Of a DNA stretch of 64,000 nucleotides, positions 1 through 10,280 are shown one piece after another. This DNA comes from Blasia pusilla (taxonomy: Eukaryota; Marchantiophyta; Marchantiopsida; Blasiales), in contig CM114274.1 in NCBI GenBank assembly GCA_050084515.1, positions 18,786,001 through 18,850,000 on the forward strand. Direction: 5' to 3'. The position numbers were made by a program, and so were the translations under genes. Positions within the stretch are counted from its first letter, which is position 1; every line of letters starts with the position of its first letter. The notes beneath the pieces are model-generated. The model searched no databases, was not told the origin of the DNA, and worked only from the letters and a program-made list of their open reading frames with translations.

Positions 1-600
1 TTTTATATAATATTATAATGGATATTTATGAATATTAATAAAGTGAAATAATTATGATAAATAGCCAAAATTTTAGAATTTGTGCCTCAATTCATATTTG
101 ATGGAAAGGGAAAATATATTTCAATAAAGAAGAAATAGATTTTGTTTAAATTTTATGTAAGGGTAAAATTACTTAGGGGATTGGGATATCATTAAAATAC
201 TTAGAAGAGTGAAATGTTAGTACTCTTCTAAGATTTTTGAAAATATAAATTATATTTAATTTTTGGAATGAATAATTCGATTAATTTTTAAAATAATTTT
301 CTTAACTCATATGTGATATTTTGGGAAAGGAAAATAATTTCATTAATTAAAATTCACTAAGAATTTAATTAGTGAATGTTGTTTTCGTGGGAAGAATAGT
401 TGTTGTTCAAAATTTTATGGAGGAGTGAAATTATTTAGGGGAGATGGGTATTAATTTTTGAAGGTGAAATTTTCTTACTCTTTTAAGGTTTAAAAAAATG
501 GAAATCATACTTTAATTTTGAAATCAAATATAATTTAAAAATTTAACTATAATTTTAAAAAACTACTATTGACACTTTTTTTTAAGGCCCTTCTATTGAG
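1..600. repeat. AT-rich non-coding DNA with a diverged tandem duplication
   Basis: Very AT-rich sequence without a supported gene. Two blocks about 259 bp apart resemble each other: a purine stretch with ACTTAGGGGATTGGG near 170 is matched by ATTTAGGGGAGATGGG near 430. Each is followed by a TTACTCTT(C/T)TAAG-like segment. This looks like an old tandem duplication. I see no reading frame of interest. Confidence 0.4.
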
Positions 601-879
601 GAAACTATGTCACACGTCTATCACACTGGCAACATACTAGTGTGTGGTATGCATACCAGACATACAAACAATTATCTACCAAAACAAAAACTCTCCAATC
701 ACCCCTTTCCCCACCCATACTTGGTGGTTAGGTCTAACTCTAGATAGTCATGAATCCCTACCTAATATGATATACATCCATATGATGCTAAGCGAAAAAA
801 ATGGATGTTCATGTGGCCCTACCTTTAATCATCTTCTTGTCGTTAATGTTTCTCAGGCAAGTCTAGAACTATAGCTACC

Positions 880-1185
880 AATTATATCTATATTTGGGAC
901 ACATCCATTGTCCTATAGCAATAGGTGGAGTTAAACATGAACTATGCCACCCTCTCAAATACCTATTACAAAATAACTCAATGGCCAACCTCTAGCGCAT
1001 TCATACGAGCCTACAAATACTATCAAGCTTGGGTCAATTGAACTATAAATATTGTGAATGTGACATGGTGCACAATTGCACATATGGTCCTTCCAAACCA
1101 TACCCTCGTGTCCCTCTAACAACAAAAAGCCTGATGGAAAAATCTCACGCCCTCTCAAAATAGTGCACCATCTTATAGCATCCAA
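880..1185 (-). pseudogene. Integrase C-terminus plus decayed PHD finger remnant
   Basis: The minus-strand frame from 1185 contains LLLEGHEGMVWKDH followed by CNCAPCH. This matches the end of the integrase in the main copy (LLLEGRDGMVWKDH, RNCAPCH near 21260-21330). Beyond the frame stop, the DNA still aligns with the PHD finger segment of the main copy: GGGTGGCAT, CTAACTCCACC and CAATGGATGTGTCC near 950-890. The integrase-PHD fusion is therefore a property of the family and not of one copy. Only part of the zinc ligands remain. Confidence 0.65.
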
Positions 1186-1297
1186 CGTTGCTGATGTTGT
1201 TTGCTACAAGTAGACATAGTCTCCCTAAGAAAACTTCCAGACCTTCTTTCTTAATTTTTTTCCTGTGATCAATGCCTTCGATAAAATTGTCAGATTG

Positions 1298-1486
1298 TCA
1301 ATTGACAACCTCCTCCCTACATACTTGTATACCATAATGTGCATCTGGTGCACTTACACCTATTTTTCCCTCAGGGATACACCACACAATCGGTGTGTTG
1401 TCCCAGGGTAACATAGTGGCATTCCTTACTACCTTGGGTTCCTCAGACCCGCCAAGCTCAAGTGCAAATGTCTTGCTCCACGCCAT
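1298..1486 (-). pseudogene. Fragment immediately preceding the retroelement DNMT domain
   Basis: The minus-strand peptide contains GGSEEPKVV and TPIVWCIPEGK. These match DGSEEPEVE and TPIVWCTLEEG, which lie about ten residues before motif I of the methyltransferase in the main copy (15800-15905). The similarity stops just before the AdoMet-binding motif, where the deletion that joins to the integrase end begins. It shows that this copy once carried the methyltransferase. Confidence 0.6.
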
Positions 1487-1989
1487 CTACACGTGCTAAT
1501 TGGCTAAGCGCCGAAGCTCCTCTTCACTTGAGCCCTACAAAAGCACCTCTCCTCCTCCGAATGATGTTGCTACTATAATACTCCTCTTCATAGGGGTGTT
1601 AGTTATGGGGATAAATCCTCTACATTGATATGATCCTCAACCAAATCCTCCTGCCACATGATGGCGCTACTTAATGCAACCTCTCCTAATCCTCGCTAAA
1701 TCATTTTACTTGTGAATCAAACTTGTAATGAGCTAAGTTTTCCATCACTTGACTGCCATCCTAATTCATAGGATGTTGACTCCTTCGATCAATCGAGGGA
1801 AAATACCATTGGGTACAATAATACTCCTCCAACCAAGACGTCATACAACTCAGCACCGATCACTATTGCCTTTTCTTGCACCACGGATTTATTTGACGAA
1901 TGTTCTAGTCAAATCCTCACCATGACCTCATGTCGGGTGATAAACTACGTTGTACTCACTCTACCAAAAGATGTATGTATCCTCAATGG

Positions 1990-3055
1990 GAAAAACTCCA
2001 CATCCCCCCTCGTCAAGCCCAATCCCGTAAACCCCGCTTTCCCTAACATCAAGGGTTGAGCTCCTGATCAAATTCAACAAGACGTGTTGTGGACTAAATA
2101 CCCTATCTCGTGGACTTACCAACTAAAAGATCTCTCCCCGGTTATCCAACATGTGAACATATGGAGAAACCATGGAAATCGCAATCACGGGTCTAGCAGG
2201 CATCTCCGCCATCCTAGCAGCCGCACCCTGCCATGAATCTGAGGTGGAGTGACACCATCTCCACTCTCACATAGCGTAGCGGCCAGCAAAAAAACCTCGG
2301 CGGGCGTAATTTATAATGTCGTAACATTAGTAGCTAAAAACCAGGGGTCACGGTACATAGCAATGGCCTCCCCCAACAATGTACTCAACATTGGCTCCAT
2401 CTGAGCATTAGTAGTAAGTGTCATCATACTTGCTTCTCCCATTTCTCGTTGTGCCTGCATACCATGAGTATCCATCCTCTAAGAACTCTTATCAGGATCC
2501 GTTGATGGGGTCCTCATCGCCTTGGATAAAGTAAACGAGTGAGGAAGCCTCGTCTATTTCCTAGCTTCCCCCTTATATTGATCCAACTCTATAGCTACTC
2601 CAAGTGTAAAAAAAATGGTCCTCTTTATTTATGTAGCCCTGCACATCCAACCATGATCCTCCATATCTCATGACTCCTCCTTATGATATCAATGCCACTA
2701 ATCCGACATCGAGTAACCTCAATGCCTTCAAGGTAATCTATTGCCATAATTGCTCTATCTGAGCAGCAATCCCATCCTCACGCCCCAAATCTCCCTCGAC
2801 TTGTATAGGTGGTGGATCTCTACCTCCTCCACGAGCATATCCACAATCCCTCCGAGAAAATCCAACCCCACGTCCTCCTTCGAAACCACATGGCGCATGA
2901 CCTCTAGGCCCACCCAAACCACCAACTTGCTCTAGTGCCCTCTGCAAATCACACCAACTCCTAAACTCTACAATGAAGTTAAGCAACCCTATACTATCCA
3001 CATCTCTTGAAAACCTACATGGTCCTCTATCCCAATTGTCCATCTCATATCCCAA
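1990..3055 (-). pseudogene. Degenerate gag/pre-protease region of gypsy copy
   Basis: The minus-strand reading from 3055 gives a Gly/Arg-rich segment (GGLGGPRGH, GGRGVGFSRRD, YARGGGRD) followed by a helical stretch (AAQIEQLW). The same order occurs in the main copy at about 14250-14470. Further along, reverse-complement identity with 14650-15080 is plain at DNA level, for example GCTGCTAGGATGGCGGAGATGCC. I do not recognise a canonical capsid or zinc knuckle, so gag is called by position only. Multiple stops and shifts are present. Confidence 0.5.
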
Positions 3056-3687
3056 ATGGTAGGACCACTCAACATGTGCAGAAATGCATTAGCAAGCACC
3101 TCATTTGAGGATGACACAGAAAGAGCTCAAGATGGTCCCTCACATGGAGACTCTTGAAACCTCCCGTTACTCTGCATAAAACTTCTAGGGATACTCTTAG
3201 GCACACCACCTTACCTCTTAAACTACCGAAAGGACGTTGTGATGACCGTCATGCCTCCTCACATGATCACTCTTAATCTGGCGAGCTATCCCTTAATCAC
3301 TCACACTAAACATGCAGTACTCACTCTCAATTATCTCCAATGGAGATGTGTGTAGTGCGACAACAAGCGGAGTGGTGCTACAAATCAGCACTACTCTATC
3401 GTTTCATCAACATAGCATACCCTCAACTTTAGACATCCCACATAGGTCTATATCTCCTTGCCACATACTTCAATTATGATGTCAACATCCAAACAACCTC
3501 CTAGGCATGTCCTCCACTACTCTCGAAGACGCTCTACTAGATCTCACTGATCTATCCTAAAGGACGTGACACATTGTATTAGCCGATAGGTCGAGATCTA
3601 TCGTAGTGACGGCATAGAGAGCCGGCGGACTATTTTGAGTGTAACTTCGTCCCAAGGTGTCGGATGAGGTAGAGGATAGATCCATTG

Positions 3688-3960
3688 TGTCAGGAACATC
3701 GTTTCTAACAACTTTCTTGTACGGGTCTTTCACAACCGGGTGACTTGTTCAACAGGTTACCCACCCATAGTAACTTGTGCGCGAAGGTTATCAAGAGGGT
3801 TGCTATTTTTAGGAGAAGAGTCTTTTGGCTCTTTCCACACCTATATAAGGGAGAGAGATGGCTTTCCCAAGCCATCCTTCTCATGTTGGGCCCTTGGAGC
3901 ACCATTCTTGCTCGTGTTTGTGAGTTAGGACCAGGGTGTTAGCGTCCGGATTCCCTAACA
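3688..3960 (+). mobile_element. LTR-like block (possible solo LTR)
   Basis: The block starts TGTCAGGAA and ends TTCCCTAACA, so its ends form an imperfect inverted repeat of TG...CA type. It contains a good TATA box (CTATATAAGG, 3841-3850) about 120 bp before the end, as in LTR promoters. No flanking target duplication is visible (CCATTG against ACACAG), so the boundaries or the LTR nature could be wrong. Confidence 0.35.
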
Positions 3961-4459
3961 ACACAGAGTGGACGAGGCTCGATATGCCGATGTAGATTGA
4001 GGAGTGGAGTTTTAGGCCGGGTGTGCCATTTTTACTCTTATTTTTACATAAGAAAGATGCAAGGGGGCAGGGGGAATTCGTTGTTTGTAGGTAGGCAAAT
4101 GAGTTGCCTTGACGGGGAGCCTCTGGAGACACCCATTGGCATTTTGTGTAGTCGTTGTCATTTCAAGTGTTTGTCTTTTCATTCAAGAGGTTGGGCATGG
4201 AAGTGTTGTTGATATCTTCACTAGTGCTCATTGACGGAAGATAGTTTTCAGGTGGGAGGCAAGGAGGTTTTTGGAGCCATCATCCGGGGGGTTGAGCAAA
4301 ATCGCACACAGGGGCTATGAGGAGCGCGCACCTGAGAGAGAGTCAAGACAGTCACGCTGAGGAGAGCGCAGGTGCATAGGATCTCGGGCCAACAGAGTGT
4401 GTAGAAGGAGAAAGAATTGGGGAAGGGTCGAGGGCGCACAGTCGGGAGTTTGGGAGGAG

Positions 4460-5640
4460 AACGGAGCCTTCACATAGGGAGGTGTGCGTCAAACGGAGAG
4501 AGAGGCGCCAAGAGCGTCGAAAGAAAGCAAGAGAGAAAGAGGTTGTGAGGAATAGGCAGGCTTCACCATAGGGAAGTGTGATCAAAGTCCAACACAAGTG
4601 AGAGTAGAAAACTGCCACGGACACATGTACAGCCGTATAGTGTGTCGTTTAGACGCTGGTCTACAGGTCGAAAAACAAAGCATACGCACCTCAGAAAAAC
4701 CAAAGGTACGTGGGAGTTCTGTGGCGCGAATGAGGAAGGCAAGAGCTCGGGCGTGCGTGAATAGGGAGAGAAGTTTTAAACACAAGGCGGGAGAAAAAGC
4801 CATATGGGCTCATTAGGACAAGGTAGGTGAGCGTCCGCTATGTGGCGGCCAGGTGTGCCGAAGAGATAGGAGGAGACGGGGCATGTTCAAACAGGCACGA
4901 GTAGGGCTTAGGACGTGAATACCTTGGACGGATGTAGGACGAGGTCTGTGAAGGCAAAAGTTGGGGTAACAAGGTAGAGGTTTGCAAGAGAAGGAGAAGC
5001 TGCTCCATAGGGAGCTGTGTGGAGCCATGATAGCTCTAGAAAAGTTGGATAGGTACGTGTGAAGGTACATGTACCTCCTGAGGTGCAAGCGAGGTTAAGG
5101 AGAGAGTCGGTCAAGGCCACGTCAATAGGCCCTGTCAAAAGGGGTATTGAGTGCACAAGAGGACGAGAATAACAAGGGGTAGCGTCATAGGGATGCGTGC
5201 CACACAAGAGGCTAGGCAGGAAGGTTACATGTACCTCCTGAGGTGCAAGCGAGGTTAAGGAGAGAGGTCTGTCAAGGGAAGGAGACAAAAGTGGGTGGAA
5301 GGCTATCCTAGGGGTCTAATCAACATAAGCAAGGAGCCTTAAGAAGGAAAGTCATGGTCATGTCATAGGGATGCGTGCCACAAGGAAGGAAGGATCCGCA
5401 AACAAAGCTGCCAAAGCTCAAGTTAGCCAAAGTTGGGCGAGTCTGAGAGGGTTTAGGGTTTAGGGTTTAGGGTGGAAGGCTGTCCTAGGGGTCTGATCGA
5501 CATAAGCAGGGAAGCCTTAAGAAGGAAAGTATTGGTCATGTCATAGGGATGTGTGCCACAAGGAAGGAAGGATCCGCAAACAAAGCTGCCAAAGCTCAGG
5601 TTAGCCAAAGTTGGGCGAGTCTGAGAGGGAGTTCTAGAAT
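4460..5640. repeat. Degenerate tandem repeats with a 178-bp period
   Basis: The motif CATAGGGA followed by a GTG-rich stretch recurs at 4473, 4567, 5006, 5186, 5364 and 5542. The last three are exactly 178 bp apart. A 40-bp block (ACATGTACCTCCTGAGGTGC and following bases) is duplicated at 5067 and 5225. Blocks 5295-5450 and 5474-5630 are near-identical. No coding sequence is supported. Confidence 0.6.
5451..5473 (+). repeat. Interstitial telomeric repeat (TTTAGGG)3
   Basis: Three perfect tandem copies of the Arabidopsis-type telomere unit sit exactly between two near-identical repeat blocks (…GTCTGAGAGG before, GGAAGGCTGTCC after). The neighbouring block at 5620-5630 ends in the same GTCTGAGAGG without telomeric sequence. 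This suggests insertion at a break or repeat junction. Confidence 0.85.
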
Positions 5641-6250
5641 GACGCATAGGGTGTTGTGCAATGTTCGGAGAGATCCCGGGTTACGAGTAACCCCGGCCGG
5701 CAGTTTTCAGGATTTTCCGATGACAGAAAATCACCACCGGCACCAGTTCCGGGAAAATTTGAGTAGATGCCAGAAGTTGAGTGGGCAGTCGAGCAGGTGC
5801 TGGATTATGATGTGGGGTGAGTATGATGGGAGGCTAGAGTCTATCAGATGTTACATTTGGTAGGGTGTTTTCAACAATGTGGTACTTCACATTTGCCATG
5901 ATGTAGGCTTTCGGATTCACTCTTGTGGTGATGGGCGCTTCCATTCGGAGCCCCGTCTGTGCAACTCAAGAGAGTTGTCCATGATCGGAGCCATTCGCAG
6001 GATATGCATTGAGGGTAATATGTTTTTCTCCATCGAGAACTGTTATCCTTAATTCAGTTCCTTGTGTACTACCAGCATTGACACTAGGCCTAGCACAACA
6101 TGCCTAACCGGATGCACATTGTGTGATGGCAACATTCTGCATGATCACACATTCTGCCCATGTTGTAGTGGTGATTGTGCATGGCCACCAGAGGATGGGT
6201 CCCTTGCATTACCTGATGAGCCTAGTGGTTTCACCTTCAAGGGAGAGTGA
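5640..6250 (+). other. Unrecognised open segments, possibly exons of a decayed gene
   Basis: A short frame ends in EVEWAVEQVLDYDVG at about 5773-5817 and is followed by GTGAGT, a good donor site. A second open stretch runs 5817-6054 with one stop. A third (6062-6250) is Cys-rich, with C-x2-C pairs in GCTLCDG and CPCCSGDC. I cannot assign them to a family. They might be upstream exons of the EDM2-like remnant that follows, but nothing proves it. Confidence 0.25.
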
Positions 6251-7060
6251 TTTTGCGGACTTTCTTCCTCCTAAATTTTCCCTAGAGTAATTTTGTAGAC
6301 TAACTCAAAACAGGCTTAGTCCAGACACACTCATAAATTGGACACTATGATTATGAATTCAAAAGAGATGTGATGTTAATATATGGACAAGTATGGGAAT
6401 GACATTAAAAATGCATGATGAATAGATACTGCAAGGTGTTGTCATGAATACGGTGTTCATATTTTTGGGTGTCATTATTGTACACCTCTCAAACACTTGA
6501 ATCGCACCTAATCCGAGGGTCTTGTAATTATGAGCATTAGGCACTTTGTGAAGGGTTTCCACACCCTAAAATAGACAAGTTCGATGTAAACTATACAAAT
6601 TAAAGGATAAACAATCCGAAAATCCGAAGATATTTTGAGGTTACACCACAAATAAAAATTGAAGTAGTCTTCCCCAAGATACATGTGACATAAAGATACA
6701 ATCAGTCTATAGGAAGATGTAAATTGTGTGTGCACAATAACTAATTTTGGGTGTTTGTCATGATTTTTTCTTGGTGATATTGTCACAGACTACGTACTAG
6801 GACTTGGTCATTCATACGGGTCCCACACTTTTAGGTGCTTCGCCATATTATCATTGTACAAATGTATACACTAGAGACCGTGATTTTTCCTCTTTGAAAG
6901 ATACTTTTATTCACACACAATTCATTACTAGTGATGTAAGATTTCCTTCACATCTTTCTTCCATGAGCTTCGTCTTGCACTACCATCAACTTTTGTTCTT
7001 TGTTTACAGATAACTTTAAGGAGAGTCCAAGGATGATGCGCCTGAAGCTATAGGCCAAGA
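6251..7060. other. No gene seen
   Basis: AT-rich sequence with only short frames on both strands. It may contain intron or spacer between the open segments on either side. Confidence 0.4.
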
Positions 7061-7099
7061 AATCCCCCAAGGTGAGATATTTAGCGCCATACAGTGCAC

Positions 7100-7696
7100 T
7101 CCAGATTCACCAAAAGGCAGCCCACATTTGTGCAATCTGTGAGGATGGGGAGGAGTTGGTTGTTTGCGACGGGCCTTGTGCTAGATATTTCCACACAACT
7201 GCAAGATCAGCGGGGGCCTATAGAAAATGCTTGTCTTGGGATAGATCTTCCACCTAACCACAAAGGGATCTGGTTTTTCCCACACTGTGTGAAGAAGACC
7301 TCCAAGTGTGCCAAGTGTGGTATACATGGAACTTTTGCAAAGAGTGAGGAATTCGAATCGGGGCTTCGTGTGAGACAGTGCCCAGATACCTATTGTGTGA
7401 GGTTTCTTTGTTTTACTTGTTTGCCTTTGGAAATGGAGGCATGCCCCTTGCATTATTGCCCAGGATGCCATAAGCACGATGAGGAATTCTGGGAGGATAT
7501 GATGTATTCTCTTAGGTGTTCGATTGCATGGCACTAGACTTGCTTGAACGAAGCAATGAGCAAGGGTTATGCATGTGATAGGATTATTTATGACCATGCT
7601 GCATGTGGCAAGGATAGGTGGTGGTTTTATTGCCACCACCACAAAGTTGATCCCACACTTCAGACTCCTTTGAGAGACCATATTTCATTGATTTGA
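7100..7696 (+). pseudogene. EDM2-like tandem PHD-finger region, frameshifted
   Basis: The first part reads HICAICEDGEELVVCDGPC then YFHTT, the start of a PHD-type finger. After a frame change at about 7205-7215 (near a run of five G), the frame continues through NHKGIWFFPHCVKK, CAKCGIHGTFAKSEEF, CFTCLPLEMEACPLHYC and CPGCHKH. After a TAG at 7535 it continues through ACGKDRWWFYCHHHKV and TPLRDHISLI to a TGA at 7694. The ending (Tyr-Cys, His, then TP-x-RDHI) is what I know of the EDM2/EDL family of plant chromatin regulators, which act in heterochromatin and transposon silencing. The methyltransferase-like half of EDM2 is not seen. One shift and one stop make it non-functional unless there are sequencing errors. 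It could be a host gene remnant or a fragment carried by a transposon. Confidence 0.6.
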
Positions 7697-7699
7697 TTT

Positions 7700-8540
7700 T
7701 TAGGTGGTGAGATGGGACTCACCGTGTTTGAACATAATCTCATGGCGTTTAAGTGGAGTTTGCAGGGTAGCCACTTCTGGTACAAAAAGGGTTGAGCCTC
7801 TAAACATACTAATTAGGTGGTATGACTTCATATAGAGACTCGCCGTTACCTATCCTTTGAATTTGAAAATGACACTCATATTCTTTGAATCAACGGACAA
7901 AATTGCAAAACTCTATAATATCAAGTCGATTTTCAAATTTGAACATTAGACACTTTTTGGAGCACAAAATAATCGTTGTGGTGGTTGCTAAAATATTTGA
8001 GTGAATGGTCTCTTGATTAGGATGTGTCTGTCTACAGGTGGAATATTTTATTCATTAGGAATCTCTTGCCATCTCCAATTATGAAACTATACCTTATAAG
8101 CTAGGTAGCCCATCAGCATAAACCATTGCCATGGCAATAGCCAAATTCATATTGTCAACCTTTCGCCACTCCCAAGTGGTTATGATGCTGACCAATTGTG
8201 TCCTTATAAGAAATCGTATTAGATCATTTTTTCACAAGGATGCTTATCTACCCTCACATAATCCATACCCTACTCGGCCCACAATCTTATGGGCCCATTC
8301 TTACTATACCTTGGATTGGAAAAAATTGTAGAGTGGCTATATGTATCTGGTTTCATACATTACTGATGTATGTTGTGAACTAGGTAGCTAATGGAGTCTA
8401 CTAAATGGGTGAAAGGTGCGAAGGAGTTAAAATAGTTGGTCAAAAAGATATTGGTGAAAAAACTATATTACAAGTACTTGACAAGCCATTCACACTCTCC
8501 TCTCTTCCATTGTGATTTTCCCTCATCTTCCATAGTATGT
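7700..8540. other. No gene seen
   Basis: Only short unsupported frames occur here. The segment separates the EDM2-like remnant from the CACTA element. I could not find a CACTA-type terminal repeat in it. Confidence 0.4.
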
Positions 8541-8654
8541 TGAGGCATACATGCATTTTAAGAAAGTTGTATGGTTGGGAAACCTTGATACATGTTATGT
8601 CCGATTGGAGTCTGTTGTCTTGTTGTTATTTGTATTGGATATCCAAATAGATAT

Positions 8655-8765
8655 TCTCATGAAATCAACAATGACCTCCCAAGGTCGATTTCCTTTTAGT
8701 GACCCAATGCAAAGGGGGTACTTACTTATCTATCACTTCATAGGGTTAAAGGGAAACTCAAAGGG
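8655..8765 (+). repeat. Partial duplicate of the TNP2 N-terminal exon
   Basis: ATGACCTCCCAAGGTCGATTTCCTTTT and CAATGCAAAGGGGGTACTTACTTATCTATCACTTCATAG resemble 9077-9105 and 9206-9238, but the ~100 bp between them is missing. It is a deletion derivative of the neighbouring CACTA exon. Confidence 0.55.
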
Positions 8766-9069
8766 CTAAAGTTCACAATATTGTTACAAGGTTTGACAGA
8801 ATCTATTCGTGCTTGTAACGGATTTCAGGTGCCAAGGCTTCGGTTAACTTGCTGATCATGAAGGTATATTCTTTGGAGGACAAAAAACGGGGTATGGTAG
8901 TTACTCGTTCATTTTATTTCCTTGTTTTTTTTTAAGGCTCACAAGGCTAAAGAATGGTTTTTTCATTAGGCACTTGAAGTTTTTCACTTGTGTCAACGTA
9001 TGTCTCTAATTGGAGTCTTCTGTTTGGTTGTTCTTTTTACTTTTTATTCTTTATATAAAAACCATGAAA

Positions 9070-9645
9070 CCACCGATGACCTCCGGAGGTCGACTTCCTT
9101 TTGGTCATCCACATCGAGTCTCTGCACACGATTTCAAATTTTGGCAAAGAGAGCAGGTTTTGGCCCGCAGACTGGTGATTAAGAGAGTGATATGCCCTTG
9201 TAATCAATGCAAAGGGTGGACTTATCTATCTCTTCATAGAGTAGAAGAGCACCTAAAAAAGTTTGAACGCTTTCATCTTTTTTGCATCCCAAGGAGTAGA
9301 CATGAGTGGGATTCCTTTGATGAGGAGTGGTCAATTAAAGATTAAAAGTCCTTCAAGGACCAAGCTGAAAAAATCATACACGAAGCTCGTCGTGATCTTG
9401 ACCCTAATTTACCAAAGAACACAACCTAGAGGCAACACTTGGATGCCGATATTGATGTTTAACAAATGTTGAATGATATGTTTATGCAATACGATCACCT
9501 CTATGATGATGAGGATCATGAGGTAGGGGTTGAAGATAGTGGGAATGATCCGATGGATACCACAAATAATGTAGACCTTGGAATTGATGATTATCAATTT
9601 TTGGAGCTTGCACAAGCATGCATGCCACTTTTTTGAGGGGTAAAG
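9070..9645 (+). pseudogene. CACTA transposase TNP2 N-terminal fragment
   Basis: The frame gives VICPCNQCKG followed by LSLHRVEEHLKKFERF, which fits the Cys-rich transposase-associated domain at the start of CACTA TNP2 proteins. An acidic linker follows (HLYDDEDHEVGVEDSG), then FLELAQACMPLF, as in TNP2. In-frame stops occur near 9343, 9426 and 9461 and after 9633. The DDE catalytic part is not recognisable downstream. Confidence 0.55.
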
Positions 9646-10280
9646 ACATCCATCTTTGCTTTTGTCATATTTTCTTTCAATGTTTCTGCTTCCCCCAATA
9701 ATACTTTGTGGGGATCTCACTTGACTAAAGTGCACTTTAAGTTTTTATAATTTTGTGACATTACTCACATTTCCACTTTGTCCCATTGCTACTACTTATG
9801 CAAGGGGTAGGGCAAGTAGATCCAAACGTGATGTATGGACAAATGAAGTAAATCAATGTAAGGATCAAAATTTGAAGCCTCGATGCGAGTTAATGTCAAA
9901 CGGGTGTCCTGAAACCAAGGTTCATGGTTATGAGCCTTGGTTGAGTGATCTCAAAGTACGAGCCATGCTTTATCTTGATTTGTCATGTATTGAGATAAGT
10001 AGACAAAACCCTCTAAGTATGGCAATGGTTACCAACTATATAAATGAATCCTATTTCTATGTTGGAAAATGTTGAACTCACCTGTCGCATAAAGTTTCCC
10101 CATTGCCTCATGCCAAATAGATCTTCTCCCTCACTCATTTTATCAATAAGATCCGCCCCTCTTTTGGATCCTGAGTTCTTAAGAAAGAAAATTGCCCAAC
10201 TCTAAAAAACTGAGAGGTCAACTTTAAAGGCCTATTGGCTGAAGAATTGAGGCCATCGAGAAGTCCCTTGCCATCTTGAA

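Larger units (their letters stand above)
640..3560 (-). mobile_element. Internally deleted copy of the DNMT-bearing Ty3/gypsy family
   Basis: Read on the minus strand, this stretch follows the main gypsy element at 12774-22487 in the same order but with a large deletion. It has a Gly/Arg-rich gag-like region (about 3055-2700), the region before the protease (about 2700-2000), the sequence just before the methyltransferase (1486-1366), the integrase C-terminus (1185-1000), a decayed PHD finger (1000-890), and the tail with a purine-rich tract (about 720-690). The DNMT core, RT, RNase H and most of integrase are gone. No LTR pair can be set with confidence. Many frame breaks make it a dead copy. 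Confidence 0.75.

Noticed and set aside
4460-5640. CRISPR-like or satellite array
   Set aside because: Spacing is regular only for three units and the repeats are long and degenerate; in a plant nuclear context a CRISPR reading makes no sense.
5773-5817. Chromodomain (EVEWAVEQVLDYDVG resembles the first strand)
   Set aside because: Only 15 residues, no continuation to the aromatic cage or the C-terminal helix in any frame.
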